Made by a program: the position numbers and the translations under genes
Assembly (NCBI RefSeq): GCF_003363015.1
Contig: NZ_QRAP01000001.1
Coordinates: 107,070-171,069 of the forward strand
Origin: Enterobacillus tribolii
GTDB lineage: Bacteria > Pseudomonadota > Gammaproteobacteria > Enterobacterales > Enterobacteriaceae
Direction of reading: 5' to 3'
Length of the DNA: 64,000 nt
The notes under the pieces: generated by a model
What the model saw: only the letters and a program-made list of their open reading frames with translations
Told to the model about the DNA's origin: nothing
Database searches by the model: none
Part shown: piece after piece, positions 30,428-40,210 of the stretch
How the letters are laid out: every line of letters begins with the position of its first letter
Position numbering within the stretch: position 1 is the stretch's first letter

Positions 30428-32278
30428 ATGAGACGATTTCTGACAACGCTGGTTATTTTACTGGTGGTGCTGGCGGCGGGGATGACGGCGCTGGTGGTGC
30501 TGATAAACCCGAATGACTTCCGCAGCTATATGACCCAGCAGGTTCAGCAGCGCACGGGCTATCAGCTTACGCTGGACGGCGATTTACGCTGGCACGTCTG
30601 GCCGCAGCTGAGCATTCTGGCCGGACGTATGTCGCTGACGGCGCCCGGTGCGCAGGCGCCGGTGATTTCGGCGGACAATATGCGTCTTGACGTGCGGCTG
30701 TGGCCGCTGTTTTCGCATCAGCTTTCCGTGAAGCAGGTGATGCTGAAAGGCGCGGTTATCCGCCTGACGCCGGGCAGCGATCCGGTGCAGCGTCAGCAGG
30801 GCACGCCGGAAGCGCCGGGCGACGTGCAGGAACCGGTAGCAGACGTCCCGTGGAAACTGAACATCAATAAGGTGCGCGTACAGGACAGCCTGCTGATCTG
30901 GCAACGCGGGCCGGACGATCAGATCAATATGCGCGATATTAATCTGTCCGTCGATCAGGATGAAAAACGTCAGGCGACGCTGGAATTCTCCAGCCGTATC
31001 AACCGTAATCAGCGTGATTTAGCCTTCAGCCTGTCGGGAACGGCGGATCTGAGCGATTCCCCGCGCGTGTACCGTGCGACGGTAACGAATTTTGATTACC
31101 AACTGACCGGCGCCGGCGTTCCGGGGAATGGCGTGAAGGGGCAGGGGAGCCTGGCGTTGGAGCTTCAGTCTCAGAACCAGCAGATCGATCTGACCCAGTT
31201 GCAGTTCAGCGCCAATGAGAGCCAGCTGACCGGGCAACTGCGTGCGGTGCTGGGCGAAGCGGTTCCGCAGTTTAGCGCAGACCTGAAATCGCCGGTGCTG
31301 AACCTTGACAGCCTCAACGGCTGGCAACCAGGGCAGGGCAAAGCGGCGGCGCAGCATACGCCTTCGGTGCCGATGCCGGTAACGTCGCAGCCAGTCGCGG
31401 AAGCGCCGCCGGATGATATGGCTTACTTGCGTGATTTCATCGCGAGCCTGCATTTGCAGGCGGATAAAGTCATCTATCACGGCCTGGAAGTGAGCGGCGT
31501 TGCGCTGGAGGCCGATAACCAGCGCGGTAAGGCGCGGATTAGCACTCTGAACGGTAAGGTTTCCGGCGGTACTTTCGCGCTGACCGGCGACATCGACGCG
31601 ACCGGACCCGGTGCGGCGAAAATCCGCATTACGCCGCGGGTTGAGCACGTTGCCGTCGCGCCGGTAATGCGCGCGCTGGAAGCGCCGCAGATTCTGGAGG
31701 GCATTCTTTCGCTGAGCGGTAATTTCAACGGCAGCGGCCTGGGCGGCAGCGACTTTACCCGCCACTGGAGCGGCAGCGCGCACGTGGCGATGAATGAAAT
31801 GAAAGTGCACGGCCTGAACATTCAGCAATTGATTCAGCAGGCTGTTGAGCGCAGCCAGAAAGATGTGCATGGGGCGGATAATTACGACACTTACACGCGT
31901 ATCCGTACCCTGAAGGCGGATACGGTGCTTAAAAACGGCGCGCTGAAGATCACCCAGCTTTATGGCGACTCCGATTTACTGACGGTCGGCGGCACCGGCA
32001 ATGCCGATCTGAACCGGCAAACCTGTGACATGAACCTGCGCGTGCGGGTGTTGCAGGGCTGGAACGGCAAAACGGAGGTGGTGAAGGCGTTGCAGCAGTC
32101 GGTGATTCCGCTGCGGGTTTACGGCCCCTGGGATAACCTGAACTATACGTTGCGTGTCGATGACATTCTGAAAGATCAGTTGCAGCAGCGGGCGAAGGAC
32201 GCGATTAATAATTGGCTGAATAAGCAACCGGAAGATAAAGGAAAGAAAAAGCTGGAGCAATTACTTAATCGGTTGTGA
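30428..32278 (+). CDS. asmA: Inner-membrane AsmA family protein
   Basis: AsmA-like protein of the bridge-type (VPS13-like repeating groove) superfamily, implicated in phospholipid transport to the outer membrane. It has one N-terminal membrane anchor (TLVILLVVLAAGMTALVVL) and a long periplasmic domain. Its 616 residues match the E. coli 617, and the C-terminal AsmA_2 region (LNIQQLIQQAVERSQKDV) is clear. The central 290-335 stretch is a Pro/Ala-rich variable linker. It sits behind dcd and ends at a strong terminator. Confidence 0.95.
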   Translation: MRRFLTTLVILLVVLAAGMTALVVLINPNDFRSYMTQQVQQRTGYQLTLDGDLRWHVWPQLSILAGRMSLTAPGAQAPVISADNMRLDVRLWPLFSHQLSVKQVMLKGAVIRLTPGSDPVQRQQGTPEAPGDVQEPVADVPWKLNINKVRVQDSLLIWQRGPDDQINMRDINLSVDQDEKRQATLEFSSRINRNQRDLAFSLSGTADLSDSPRVYRATVTNFDYQLTGAGVPGNGVKGQGSLALELQSQNQQIDLTQLQFSANESQLTGQLRAVLGEAVPQFSADLKSPVLNLDSLNGWQPGQGKAAAQHTPSVPMPVTSQPVAEAPPDDMAYLRDFIASLHLQADKVIYHGLEVSGVALEADNQRGKARISTLNGKVSGGTFALTGDIDATGPGAAKIRITPRVEHVAVAPVMRALEAPQILEGILSLSGNFNGSGLGGSDFTRHWSGSAHVAMNEMKVHGLNIQQLIQQAVERSQKDVHGADNYDTYTRIRTLKADTVLKNGALKITQLYGDSDLLTVGGTGNADLNRQTCDMNLRVRVLQGWNGKTEVVKALQQSVIPLRVYGPWDNLNYTLRVDDILKDQLQQRAKDAINNWLNKQPEDKGKKKLEQLLNRL

Positions 32279-32296
32279 TTGATATGCATTATTTGG

Positions 32297-32326
32297 GACC
32301 GGCCTTTCTTCAGGGCCGGTCTTTTT
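32297..32326 (+). terminator. dcd-asmA terminator
   Basis: GACCGGCC, loop of 9, GGCCGGTC, then TTTTTATTT. Confidence 0.9.
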
Positions 32327-32576
32327 ATTTGAGTTAAGTAATTATTTGAATGACAACGTGCTTCCGCCGGTTCCCGCATAACTCACAATCTCGTTCTCCG
32401 GAGCGTAAACTCCGCCATTCGTTGACCAAAATCAGTAAAAAACCTTCCCCATTTCGGCAGAGTGCGGTTGTTTCGTTTAATGGCATTTTCTGTGCCGGAA
32501 GAAAGTAATGGTGTGATGAAATGCCATAATTCCTGCGTTAGGCAGGATGGAATGCATGGTTACCACAGAGGATTAT

Positions 32577-33935
32577 ATGATTGAGCTAATTATAGGGATA
32601 GTGGTTGCTGCCGGCGTCGGTCGCTACATTATTAAGGGCTATTCTGCTACCGGTGTACTGATGGTGGGGGGGCTGCTGCTGCTGATCATCAGCGCAATTA
32701 TGGGGCATTCACTGCTGCCCGGCAGCGCCAAGCCTACCGGCTGGAGCGCGACGGACATCGTAGAATACGTCAAAGTTCTGCTGATGAGCCGCGGCGGCGA
32801 TCTGGGCATGATGATTATGGTGCTGTGCGGGTTTGCTGCTTATATGACCCACATCGGCGCTAACGACATGGTGGTAAAACTGGCCTCGCGCCCGCTGCAA
32901 TACATTAACTCGCCCTACCTGTTGATGATTGCGGCCTATTTCGTTGCCTGCCTGATGTCGCTGGCGGTGTCCTCCGCGACCGGCCTGGGTGTGTTGCTGA
33001 TGGCGACGCTGTTCCCGGTGATGGTTAACGTCGGCATCAGCCGCGGCGCGGCGGCGGCAATCTGTGCTTCCCCGGCGGCGATTATTCTGGCGCCGACCTC
33101 CGGCGACGTGGTGCTGGCGGCGAAGGCTTCTGAAATGCCGCTGATTGACTTCGCGTTCAAAACGACGTTGCCGATCTCCATCGCGGCGATTATTTGTATG
33201 GCCGTGGCGCACTTCTTCTGGCAGCGCTATCTGGACAAGAAAGAAAACGTTTCCCACGAGATGCTGGATGTTAGCGAAATCACCACCACTGCGCCGGCTT
33301 ACTATGCGATTCTGCCGTTTACGCCGATTCTCGGGGTGCTGGTGTTTGACGGTAAGTGGGGGCCGGAACTGCACATCATTACCGTGCTGGTTATCTGCAT
33401 GCTGCTGGCCGCGATCATTGAGTTTATTCGCTGCTTTGACGCCCAGAAAGTGTTCAGCGGCCTGGAAGTTGCCTATCGCGGGATGGCGGATGCCTTTGCC
33501 AGCGTGGTCATGCTGTTGGTGGCCGCGGGTGTTTTTGCGCAGGGGCTGAGTACGGTCGGCTTTATCAGCGGCCTGATTGACCTGGCGCAATCCTTCGGCA
33601 CCGGCGGCCTGGTGATGATGATGGTACTGGTAATTATCACCATGCTGGCGGCGATGACTACGGGCTCCGGCAACGCGCCGTTCTACGCCTTCGTGGAGCT
33701 GATTCCCAAGCTTTCCGGTCAGATGGGGATTAACCCGGCGTACCTGACGATTCCGATGCTTCAGGCCTCTAACCTGGGCCGTACGCTTTCTCCGGTTTCC
33801 GGCGTGGTCGTGGCCGTTGCTGGTATGGCGAAGATTTCGCCGTTTGAAGTGGTGAAGAGAACGTCAGTTCCGGTATTAGTAGGACTGGTTGTGGTTATTG
33901 TGGCAACGGAGATTCTGGTTCCGTTGCACAGATAA
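32577..33935 (+). CDS. dcuC: Anaerobic C4-dicarboxylate transporter DcuC
   Basis: Inner-membrane carrier mainly for succinate efflux during fermentation. It is nearly collinear with E. coli DcuC: GVGRYIIKGYSATGVL, SRGGDLGMMIMVLCGFAAYMTHIGAND, SSATGLGVLLMATLFPVM, SGNAPFYAF and LGRTLSPVSGVVVAVAGM. The start at 32577 has AGAGGA 6 bases upstream; 452 residues. It is located between asmA and yegH, which are adjacent in E. coli, so this is a lineage-specific insertion or relocation. The 240-base upstream region shows no clear FNR box. Confidence 0.95.
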   Translation: MIELIIGIVVAAGVGRYIIKGYSATGVLMVGGLLLLIISAIMGHSLLPGSAKPTGWSATDIVEYVKVLLMSRGGDLGMMIMVLCGFAAYMTHIGANDMVVKLASRPLQYINSPYLLMIAAYFVACLMSLAVSSATGLGVLLMATLFPVMVNVGISRGAAAAICASPAAIILAPTSGDVVLAAKASEMPLIDFAFKTTLPISIAAIICMAVAHFFWQRYLDKKENVSHEMLDVSEITTTAPAYYAILPFTPILGVLVFDGKWGPELHIITVLVICMLLAAIIEFIRCFDAQKVFSGLEVAYRGMADAFASVVMLLVAAGVFAQGLSTVGFISGLIDLAQSFGTGGLVMMMVLVIITMLAAMTTGSGNAPFYAFVELIPKLSGQMGINPAYLTIPMLQASNLGRTLSPVSGVVVAVAGMAKISPFEVVKRTSVPVLVGLVVVIVATEILVPLHR

Positions 33936-33943
33936 GAAAGCAG

Positions 33944-33975
33944 GAGAGGCGGTCTTTTAAGACCGCCTCTCTTTA
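33944..33975. terminator. Bidirectional terminator, dcuC / yegH
   Basis: GAGAGGCGGTC, loop TTTTAA, GACCGCCTCTC: an 11-bp perfect stem between the convergent stops, followed by TTTAT on the plus strand. Confidence 0.88.
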
Positions 33976-33989
33976 TCCGATACTAAAAA

Positions 33990-35573
33990 TTACACCTCAT
34001 AATCATCTTCAGGCGCCTGTAACGGCGTAATCTTTATTTTCTGTATCCGGTGACTGTTTATTTCCAGTGGCTCAAACACATAATCGCCGATGCGGATATG
34101 CTCCCCTTCACGCGGAATTCTTTGCAATTCTTCCATCAACAATCCGGCCAGCGTGTGATACTCCCGCTTTTCATCCAGCTTCAGCGGTAAATAGAGCACC
34201 AGGTCTTCCAGCGGCATATAGCCGTTGACGATCCAACTGCCGTCGTCGTTTTGCTGAATATCGTGGCGCGGGTCCAGTTCTTCACCGGCGACCGGTAAAT
34301 TCCCGGCGATGGTTTCCATCACGTCCGTCAGTGTGACGACGCCTTCTACGGAACCAAACTCATCGACCACGAAGGCAAAATGCGTTTGGGCCTGACGAAA
34401 CTGTTCCAGCGCCATCAACAGCGATAATCCTTCCGGGAAGATGAGCGGTTGCTTTACCAGGGCTTTAAGATCAAGCGGCGTTTTATGCAACTGCTGACGC
34501 AGCAGATCGATAACGTGAATGACGCCGAGCGGTTCGTCGGTTTCATTATTGTCGGTTACCACGATGCGGGTATGCAGATTCTTTTGCAGCAGAAGGTCGA
34601 TTTTTTCCGCGGGTTCGCTCAGGTCCAACTGTTCGATATCATGCCGTGAGGTCATGATGCTGCTGACGGTACGCTGCGCCATGCCCAGCACCCGTTCGAT
34701 CATCATACGTTCCTGAGGGTTGAACACGGCTTCTTCTGCGGTGTTATCAGAAACCAGTCCGGAGGTGTCGTGATCCATCGCGGCTTCTTCATGCTTACCG
34801 CTGAGCAGACGCAATACGGCTTCGGCGGTGCGTTCACGCAGCGGACGCGACGCGGTGAGAAAACGCCGCCGGTTAAACTGCGCCAGCTGGTTGAGGAACT
34901 CAATCATGACCGAGAACCCGATTGCGGCATACAGATAGCCTTTGGGGATCGGGTAGCCGAACCCTTCCGCGATCAGGCTGAAGCCAATCATCAGCAAGAA
35001 GCTGAGGCAGAGAATGACGATGGTCGGGTGGGCGTTGACGAACTGCGTGAGCGGTTTGCTGGCCAACAGCATCAGCCCGATGGCGATACAGACGGCGGCC
35101 ATCATGACGGCCAGGTGATCCACCATGCCGACGGCGGTGATGACGGAGTCGAGAGAGAATATGGCGTCGAGTACGACGATTTGCGCAACCACGGGCCAGA
35201 AACGCGCGCCTTTACGCTGCTCTTTATTCTCGTGGTCTTTGCCTTCCAGACGCTCGTTAAGTTCTACCGTGGCTTTAAAGAGCAGGAATAGCCCGCCCAT
35301 TAGCATAATCAGATCACGGGCGCTGAAAGGGTGCCCGTAAAGCGTGACCAGCGGTTTGGTTAACGTAACCAGCCAGGAGATTGACGCCAGCAGAATGAGA
35401 CGCATAACGAGCGCCAGCAACAGGCCGGTGACACGCGCTCTGTCGCGCTGCTGACGGGGCAGTTTCTCTGCCAGGATGGCGATGAAGACGAGATTATCGA
35501 TACCGAGGACGATTTCGAGCACGACCAGCGTAGCCAGTCCGACCCAGATTGTTGGATCAACGATCCATTCCAT
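33990..35573 (-). CDS. yegH: TerC/CBS/CorC-domain membrane protein YegH
   Basis: Inner-membrane protein of unproven function, possibly metal-ion related. It has an N-terminal TerC domain (about 1-215) with the acidic membrane motifs [11 protein letters not shown] and [16 protein letters not shown], a CBS pair (about 305-430, including [20 protein letters not shown]), and a C-terminal CorC/HlyC transporter-associated domain. It has 527 residues as in E. coli, where yegH lies beside asmA. It reads away from the polysaccharide cluster. Confidence 0.93.
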   Translation of the reverse strand: MEWIVDPTIWVGLATLVVLEIVLGIDNLVFIAILAEKLPRQQRDRARVTGLLLALVMRLILLASISWLVTLTKPLVTLYGHPFSARDLIMLMGGLFLLFKATVELNERLEGKDHENKEQRKGARFWPVVAQIVVLDAIFSLDSVITAVGMVDHLAVMMAAVCIAIGLMLLASKPLTQFVNAHPTIVILCLSFLLMIGFSLIAEGFGYPIPKGYLYAAIGFSVMIEFLNQLAQFNRRRFLTASRPLRERTAEAVLRLLSGKHEEAAMDHDTSGLVSDNTAEEAVFNPQERMMIERVLGMAQRTVSSIMTSRHDIEQLDLSEPAEKIDLLLQKNLHTRIVVTDNNETDEPLGVIHVIDLLRQQLHKTPLDLKALVKQPLIFPEGLSLLMALEQFRQAQTHFAFVVDEFGSVEGVVTLTDVMETIAGNLPVAGEELDPRHDIQQNDDGSWIVNGYMPLEDLVLYLPLKLDEKREYHTLAGLLMEELQRIPREGEHIRIGDYVFEPLEINSHRIQKIKITPLQAPEDDYEV

Positions 35574-36029
35574 AGGCTACATTTTACCCTTGATTTGCGC
35601 GGAGAAACCCGCATGGAAATGATGAGCGTAACGTGTGGAAAATTCAAGTATTGCACAAAATCAGATAATGTTTAGTATAGCGATTATTGCTTTCCGAAAT
35701 ATGCCAAAAAAGATTAGGGCGTCAGGCAAATGCTGTAGAAATGCTAATAAATGAACCTGGCATATTTTCCGTAATGTTACAAATATGAGTATATTCTGAC
35801 TATGTCACAGAAACCACCGATTCAGGCGCATTATCGGGTTATTCCACTTGTTTCCTGATGCCAATAGTATGAGAATCGGTGACCTGTTAGTACTAAGGTA
35901 TATGTGTATTATATAGACATTTTTATCTGAAAAACTCATCGGACTGGCAGTTAGCTGATTGTTTTTTTAGAAAATTTGTGGTGGATGGATAGAGAAAAGT
36001 AATCCCCTGCAGGCAAAACATGGATGTGG
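35574..36029. other. Untranslated region before polysaccharide cluster
   Basis: About 450 AT-rich bases without a gene between yegH and JUMPstart. A 9-bp inverted repeat CACCGATTC / GAATCGGTG (35815-35823, 35873-35881) with a 49-base spacer is the only notable structure. The promoter for the rightward cluster should be here or just downstream, but cannot be placed with confidence. Confidence 0.5.
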
Positions 36030-36068
36030 CAGTGCATTGGTAGCTGGGGAGCCAAGGGCGGTAGCGTG
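36030..36068 (+). promoter_or_regulatory. JUMPstart with ops element
   Basis: The 39-base stretch follows the enterobacterial JUMPstart: CAGTGCATTGGTAGCTG at its left, AGCCAAGGGCGGTAGCGTG at its right. The core ops GGCGGTAGCGTG (36057-36068) is intact. RNA polymerase pauses at ops and recruits RfaH, which suppresses polarity through long surface-polysaccharide operons. It sits 27 bases before the first gene of the cluster. Confidence 0.95.
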
Positions 36069-36095
36069 TGTTGTTTTTTTAATGGATAGGGAATT

Positions 36096-36488
36096 ATGAA
36101 AAAAGTAATAACATTTGGAACTTTTGATGTGTTTCATGTTGGGCATATAAATATATTGGAGAGAGCTGCTGAGCTTGGTGAGTATCTGATAGTTGGGGTA
36201 TCTTCTGACGCTTTAAATTTTAGCAAAAAGAAACGTTATCCAATATACAATCAAAGCGATCGGATGAAAATTATATCCTCATTAAAATTTGTTAATGAGG
36301 TTTTTGTTGAGGAATCTTTGGAGTTAAAACTCGATTATATTAAAAAATATAATGCAGATGTGTTAGTTATGGGGGATGATTGGGCTGGCCGTTTTGATTG
36401 GGTTAAGCCTGCTTGTGAAGTTATATATCTACCTAGGACACCATCGATTTCGACGACAGAGATTATTGAAATTGTAAAGATGACATAA
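36096..36488 (+). CDS. Glycerol-3-phosphate cytidylyltransferase (TagD/GCT-like)
   Basis: Predicted to make CDP-glycerol from CTP and sn-glycerol 3-phosphate. The 130-residue protein has the nucleotidyltransferase motif HVGH at 14-17 and the C-terminal RTPSISTTEI signature at about 114-123, both diagnostic of this cytidylyltransferase family, best known from teichoic-acid synthesis. First gene after JUMPstart, strongly AT-rich. With the glycerophosphotransferase two genes on, it indicates glycerol phosphate in the surface polymer. A related sugar-phosphate or ethanolamine specificity cannot be excluded. Confidence 0.88.
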   Translation: MKKVITFGTFDVFHVGHINILERAAELGEYLIVGVSSDALNFSKKKRYPIYNQSDRMKIISSLKFVNEVFVEESLELKLDYIKKYNADVLVMGDDWAGRFDWVKPACEVIYLPRTPSISTTEIIEIVKMT

Positions 36489-36579
36489 TTACTAATGTTG
36501 CTGAATATTGAAGGTGAGTTTAAGTATTAAAATATCCTCAACGCCTATCATAAAGTTGGTTTGGCACAGTGAAAATAAT

Positions 36580-37806
36580 ATGTCGTCATTAAAGAAAAAT
36601 GTTGTTTCACTAACAATTGTTCAATTGTGTGTATATGTAGTTCCTCTTCTGCAATTTCCGTATCTGACAAGAGTTTTAGGAGTAGAGATATTTGGTGTTA
36701 TAGCATATTCTTTGTCTTTGATGTTGTTGGCAAATATAATTACTGATTATGGCCTTAATTTATATTTACCACAGAGAATTGCATCAGGGGAAAACTCCAC
36801 ATATAAAATATCAAGAATCTTTACTGAAAGTATAATAATCAAGTTTTTTCTACTTATTATTACTCTCTTAATATTTTTCGCTATTATTTATACTAACTCA
36901 AATTACAAAGGGTATTCTCATTACTTTTTGCTTTTTTCATTTGTGATAATTGCTAATGGTTTTATACCCGTATGGCTTTTTATTGGAATGGAGCAATTAT
37001 ATTATTATAGTCGTGTAATTATCACCACTAAACTAATATCCTTAATTCTTATTTATTTTTTTGTAAAGTCCGTTGATGATTTGAATGTTTTTGGCTATAT
37101 ATATATTATTCAAGCTATTTTATCTCTTTTAATATTATTGCTCTTGGCTAAGAAAAAATACAATATAAAGATTGTTTATGTGGCATTTGAGGATGTTAAA
37201 TGTACTTTTAAAATATCAACTACTTTTTTTCTCTCCCGAGCTTCTGCGGCTTTATATTCGTCTCTTTGCCTAATAATGTTGGGTTATTGTTCAACGCCAA
37301 TACAGGTTGCATACTATAATGCAGCTGAGCAGCTTTACAAAGCGGGACAGCAAGTATTTTGGCCTATAAATCAGGCGATTTATCCTTATATGGTACGGAC
37401 AAAAAATTATAAATTATTTTATAAGGTTATATTTGTAGCCCTACTTGTTGCTGTATTAGGAGCATTATTTGGTGTTTTTTGGGGGGCGGATATTCTGGAG
37501 CTAATATATGGCAAAGAGTTTATTGCGGCGAGTAATATTCTTTCTGTTTTTATGATAGCAATTGTAATAAATACATTGGGAAGTTTAATGGGGTATCCTG
37601 CTTTAGTTCCTATCGGATTATCGAAGATTGCCAATAATAGTGTTATCATTGCTGGATTGTTCCAAATAATAGTTTTATGTTCGATATATTATTCTGGAAT
37701 GACTGTCATAGGTAAAACAATAGCATATTCTGTGGTTGCTTGTGAACTGCTTGTGGCCACAATTCGGTGCATAGGATTCTATAGAGGCATGAGGAGACAG
37801 GTATAG
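36580..37806 (+). CDS. wzx: O-antigen flippase Wzx-like
   Basis: Multi-spanning MOP-superfamily protein expected to flip the undecaprenyl-diphosphate-linked repeat unit across the inner membrane. It has about 12 hydrophobic segments; the opening VSLTIVQLCVYVVPLLQFPYLTRVLG and YNAAEQLYKAGQQVFWPINQAIYPY are typical of polysaccharide_synt proteins. The start is uncertain: ATG at 36580 gives 408 residues, while TTG/GTG codons 66-72 bases upstream are open. It overlaps the next gene by one base (TAGTG). Confidence 0.87.
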   Translation: MSSLKKNVVSLTIVQLCVYVVPLLQFPYLTRVLGVEIFGVIAYSLSLMLLANIITDYGLNLYLPQRIASGENSTYKISRIFTESIIIKFFLLIITLLIFFAIIYTNSNYKGYSHYFLLFSFVIIANGFIPVWLFIGMEQLYYYSRVIITTKLISLILIYFFVKSVDDLNVFGYIYIIQAILSLLILLLLAKKKYNIKIVYVAFEDVKCTFKISTTFFLSRASAALYSSLCLIMLGYCSTPIQVAYYNAAEQLYKAGQQVFWPINQAIYPYMVRTKNYKLFYKVIFVALLVAVLGALFGVFWGADILELIYGKEFIAASNILSVFMIAIVINTLGSLMGYPALVPIGLSKIANNSVIIAGLFQIIVLCSIYYSGMTVIGKTIAYSVVACELLVATIRCIGFYRGMRRQV

Positions 37807-38984
37807 TGTATTATATAGTATCAATAATTTTGACATGCATATCATATTTTGTGCCTGTTAATAAAAATTTATATATAGCAGGTTCATGGTTTGGAAGGAA
37901 ATTCTCTGATAACCCTAAATATTTCTATAAATATGTGCTTGATAGTCAAGAACAGAAAACCATTTACTGGTATACAAGAGATAGGCTACTTTATAATGAA
38001 ATGCGGTTAGAAGGACTTCCAGTATTATATGGTAATAGCATTAAATCTATCATAATGCATCTACGAGCTTCCGCTGTTTTTTGTTCTTGTTCACCTAAAC
38101 AGGATTTACTAGGAGTAGCGTTAAATAATAAAACAATTGTATTTAATCTTTGGCATGGTACCCCAATGAAAAAAATTGGGTTTGATTGTATTTCCTCGGG
38201 GGTAGGAATATCTACGATGGGGCTAAAAGATAATAAAAATGCATTGGAGAAATTGTTAAGACAATATTTCTATAGCCCATTGAAAAAGTTTGTAGAGAAA
38301 AAAACTTATATACTATCTCCTTCAGATGAAATATCGAAAATTCTGTGTGGAGCATTTAAAAAAGAAGAACAAGATATTTTATCGCTTGGGTATCCTAAGT
38401 TGGACCATTTGATAAAAACAAGAAATAGCAATCAAAATAAGAAAGCTAAAATCTTTTATGCTCCAACATATCGAGGCGAATATGATAGTGAATGTAATAT
38501 CCTGGTAGAATATGGATTTGTAATTGATGATATAGATGTATGGCTAAGAGGAAAAGACTATTATCTAGAGATTCAACTGCATCCAGCAAATAGATTACCC
38601 AACGATTTTTTACAAAAAATAAATAAAACTGAGCGAATTCAAGTTGTTAGTTATCCAGATATATATGAGATTTTAAATCAATACCAGTATGTAATAACTG
38701 ACTTTTCCAGTATATATTTTGATGCAATATCGGTCGGTATTAAAACAATTATTGCTCCCTTTGGTTTAGAATCATATTTAAGCAATGATCGACAGCTATA
38801 TTTTTCTATCGAAGAGTTATTTCCTTATGCATTGTCAAAGAACTGGCCTGAGTTAATTAAAAATTTTGAAACATATTATAATTTGCCAGAAATAAGCTTC
38901 GTATTAAACAGATTTTATAAATATCAAGATGGCGATAGTTGTAGGCGATTAATGCTAGCAGTAGAGAAGATAATCGGGAAATAA
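37806..38984 (+). CDS. CDP-glycerol glycerophosphotransferase (TagB/TagF-like)
   Basis: Predicted peripheral membrane enzyme transferring glycerol phosphate from CDP-glycerol to a lipid-linked glycan. The Glyphos_transf family blocks are clear: NLWHGTPMKKIG with His117, FYAPTYRGEY, a LHP motif and TDFSSIYFDA near residue 297. Its 392 residues are near the length of single-transfer enzymes (TagB-like) rather than long polymerases, so it more likely decorates a repeat unit than builds a chain. GTG start, with AGGAGA upstream inside the wzx end. AT-rich. Confidence 0.88.
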   Translation: MYYIVSIILTCISYFVPVNKNLYIAGSWFGRKFSDNPKYFYKYVLDSQEQKTIYWYTRDRLLYNEMRLEGLPVLYGNSIKSIIMHLRASAVFCSCSPKQDLLGVALNNKTIVFNLWHGTPMKKIGFDCISSGVGISTMGLKDNKNALEKLLRQYFYSPLKKFVEKKTYILSPSDEISKILCGAFKKEEQDILSLGYPKLDHLIKTRNSNQNKKAKIFYAPTYRGEYDSECNILVEYGFVIDDIDVWLRGKDYYLEIQLHPANRLPNDFLQKINKTERIQVVSYPDIYEILNQYQYVITDFSSIYFDAISVGIKTIIAPFGLESYLSNDRQLYFSIEELFPYALSKNWPELIKNFETYYNLPEISFVLNRFYKYQDGDSCRRLMLAVEKIIGK

Positions 38985-38986
38985 TT

Positions 38987-40210
38987 ATGCTATATATATT
39001 TATGCTGTTTTTTATATTTGCTTTAGTATTGATATATAAAAGATCAACAGGGACTTATATAAATCAAAGTATATTTATATTAATTTGGTGGCTCCCTGTA
39101 TATCTTAATTCCATATATTATGGAATTGAAAAAGATAATAATACGATAGCTATATCTTTATCATTAAGTATTATGTCATTTTTAATTGGATTTTGTGTAT
39201 TTGCTTTTCAAATAAAAACAAAAAGAATTAATGGCTCTTTTGATAGCTACAATGGATATTATCGATTCTTAGAAAAGAAAACAATCTCATTTCTTTTTTT
39301 ATCCATGCTGACCGGAATATCTCTATTCTATTTGATATATGGTACGCCACTATTAAGTTCTAATCCTGACTTGGCCAAAATTGCTTTTGGCGAGCAACAT
39401 GGCATTTTCCTTCGTTTTATCAAATATATGCTTCCATTGCTATTGCTGTCTTTTATTCTGCTTGAGCAAAGAAAATTTAGATTATATTTTTATATAACAT
39501 TATGTCTTATTTTTGTCGCTTTGGTTGGCCATAAAGGGTTAGCAATGACCTTTATGATTGTTTTCATAATTTTTGTTAAAATTAATCATGTAAAAATCGA
39601 GATAAATTATAAGTTGCTTCTTGTATTTGTTGCTATTTGGGTTGCTGTTTTAATACATATTTTGGTCGGAGAACAATTTGGTAGTTTTACTTCTTACATA
39701 GTATTTCGTTTTGCTCATATTGATGGCCTACAAATAATTTATGAGGATATAGTTCCTAGGCATGGCTTATATTGGGGAACAACAATTATGAATGAAATGT
39801 CTGGCACTCTAGGTAAGCTAGGCTTATACGAAGGAAGTGCTGAAACAACAGGAATGTTTGTTGCCAGGTATTATTATAATAATCCTGACTATATGTTTGA
39901 AATTGTTTCGCCAGGGGCTGCTCATTTATATTTAAATTTTGGTACATTGGGCGTCATTTTAGGTAGCTTGTTACTGGGACTGCTTAATGGATATCTTTTG
40001 CTAAAAATGTATTCGACAAGAAGCTCAATAAGAAGATCATTCTTCTATTTATTATCAATGTTGCCTGTACTATGTTTTTCTTTAGGGAAAATCGGAAGTA
40101 CAATCATTTCTGATATGCTTAGCTATATTATGTATTTTATTATATTAGTCATTTTTTATCACATAATTAAATACTCCTCAACGGCAAAATTTATTAGTGG
40201 AAAAGTATAA
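38987..40210 (+). CDS. wzy: O-antigen polymerase Wzy-like
   Basis: Predicted inner-membrane polymerase joining repeat units on the periplasmic face. The 407-residue protein is extremely hydrophobic, with about 10-12 spans and one larger loop around residues 255-310 (EDIVPRHGLYWGTT), the usual Wzy layout. Wzy proteins share little sequence, so the call rests on topology, position between wzx and glycosyltransferase genes, and the absence of another candidate. It overlaps the next gene by one base. Confidence 0.75.
   Translation: MLYIFMLFFIFALVLIYKRSTGTYINQSIFILIWWLPVYLNSIYYGIEKDNNTIAISLSLSIMSFLIGFCVFAFQIKTKRINGSFDSYNGYYRFLEKKTISFLFLSMLTGISLFYLIYGTPLLSSNPDLAKIAFGEQHGIFLRFIKYMLPLLLLSFILLEQRKFRLYFYITLCLIFVALVGHKGLAMTFMIVFIIFVKINHVKIEINYKLLLVFVAIWVAVLIHILVGEQFGSFTSYIVFRFAHIDGLQIIYEDIVPRHGLYWGTTIMNEMSGTLGKLGLYEGSAETTGMFVARYYYNNPDYMFEIVSPGAAHLYLNFGTLGVILGSLLLGLLNGYLLLKMYSTRSSIRRSFFYLLSMLPVLCFSLGKIGSTIISDMLSYIMYFIILVIFYHIIKYSSTAKFISGKV

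Noticed and set aside
35815..35881. 9-bp inverted repeat with a 49-base spacer upstream of JUMPstart
   Set aside because: The spacing is long and the arms short; chance is likely in a 500-base AT-rich region, so it is mentioned only within the region entry.
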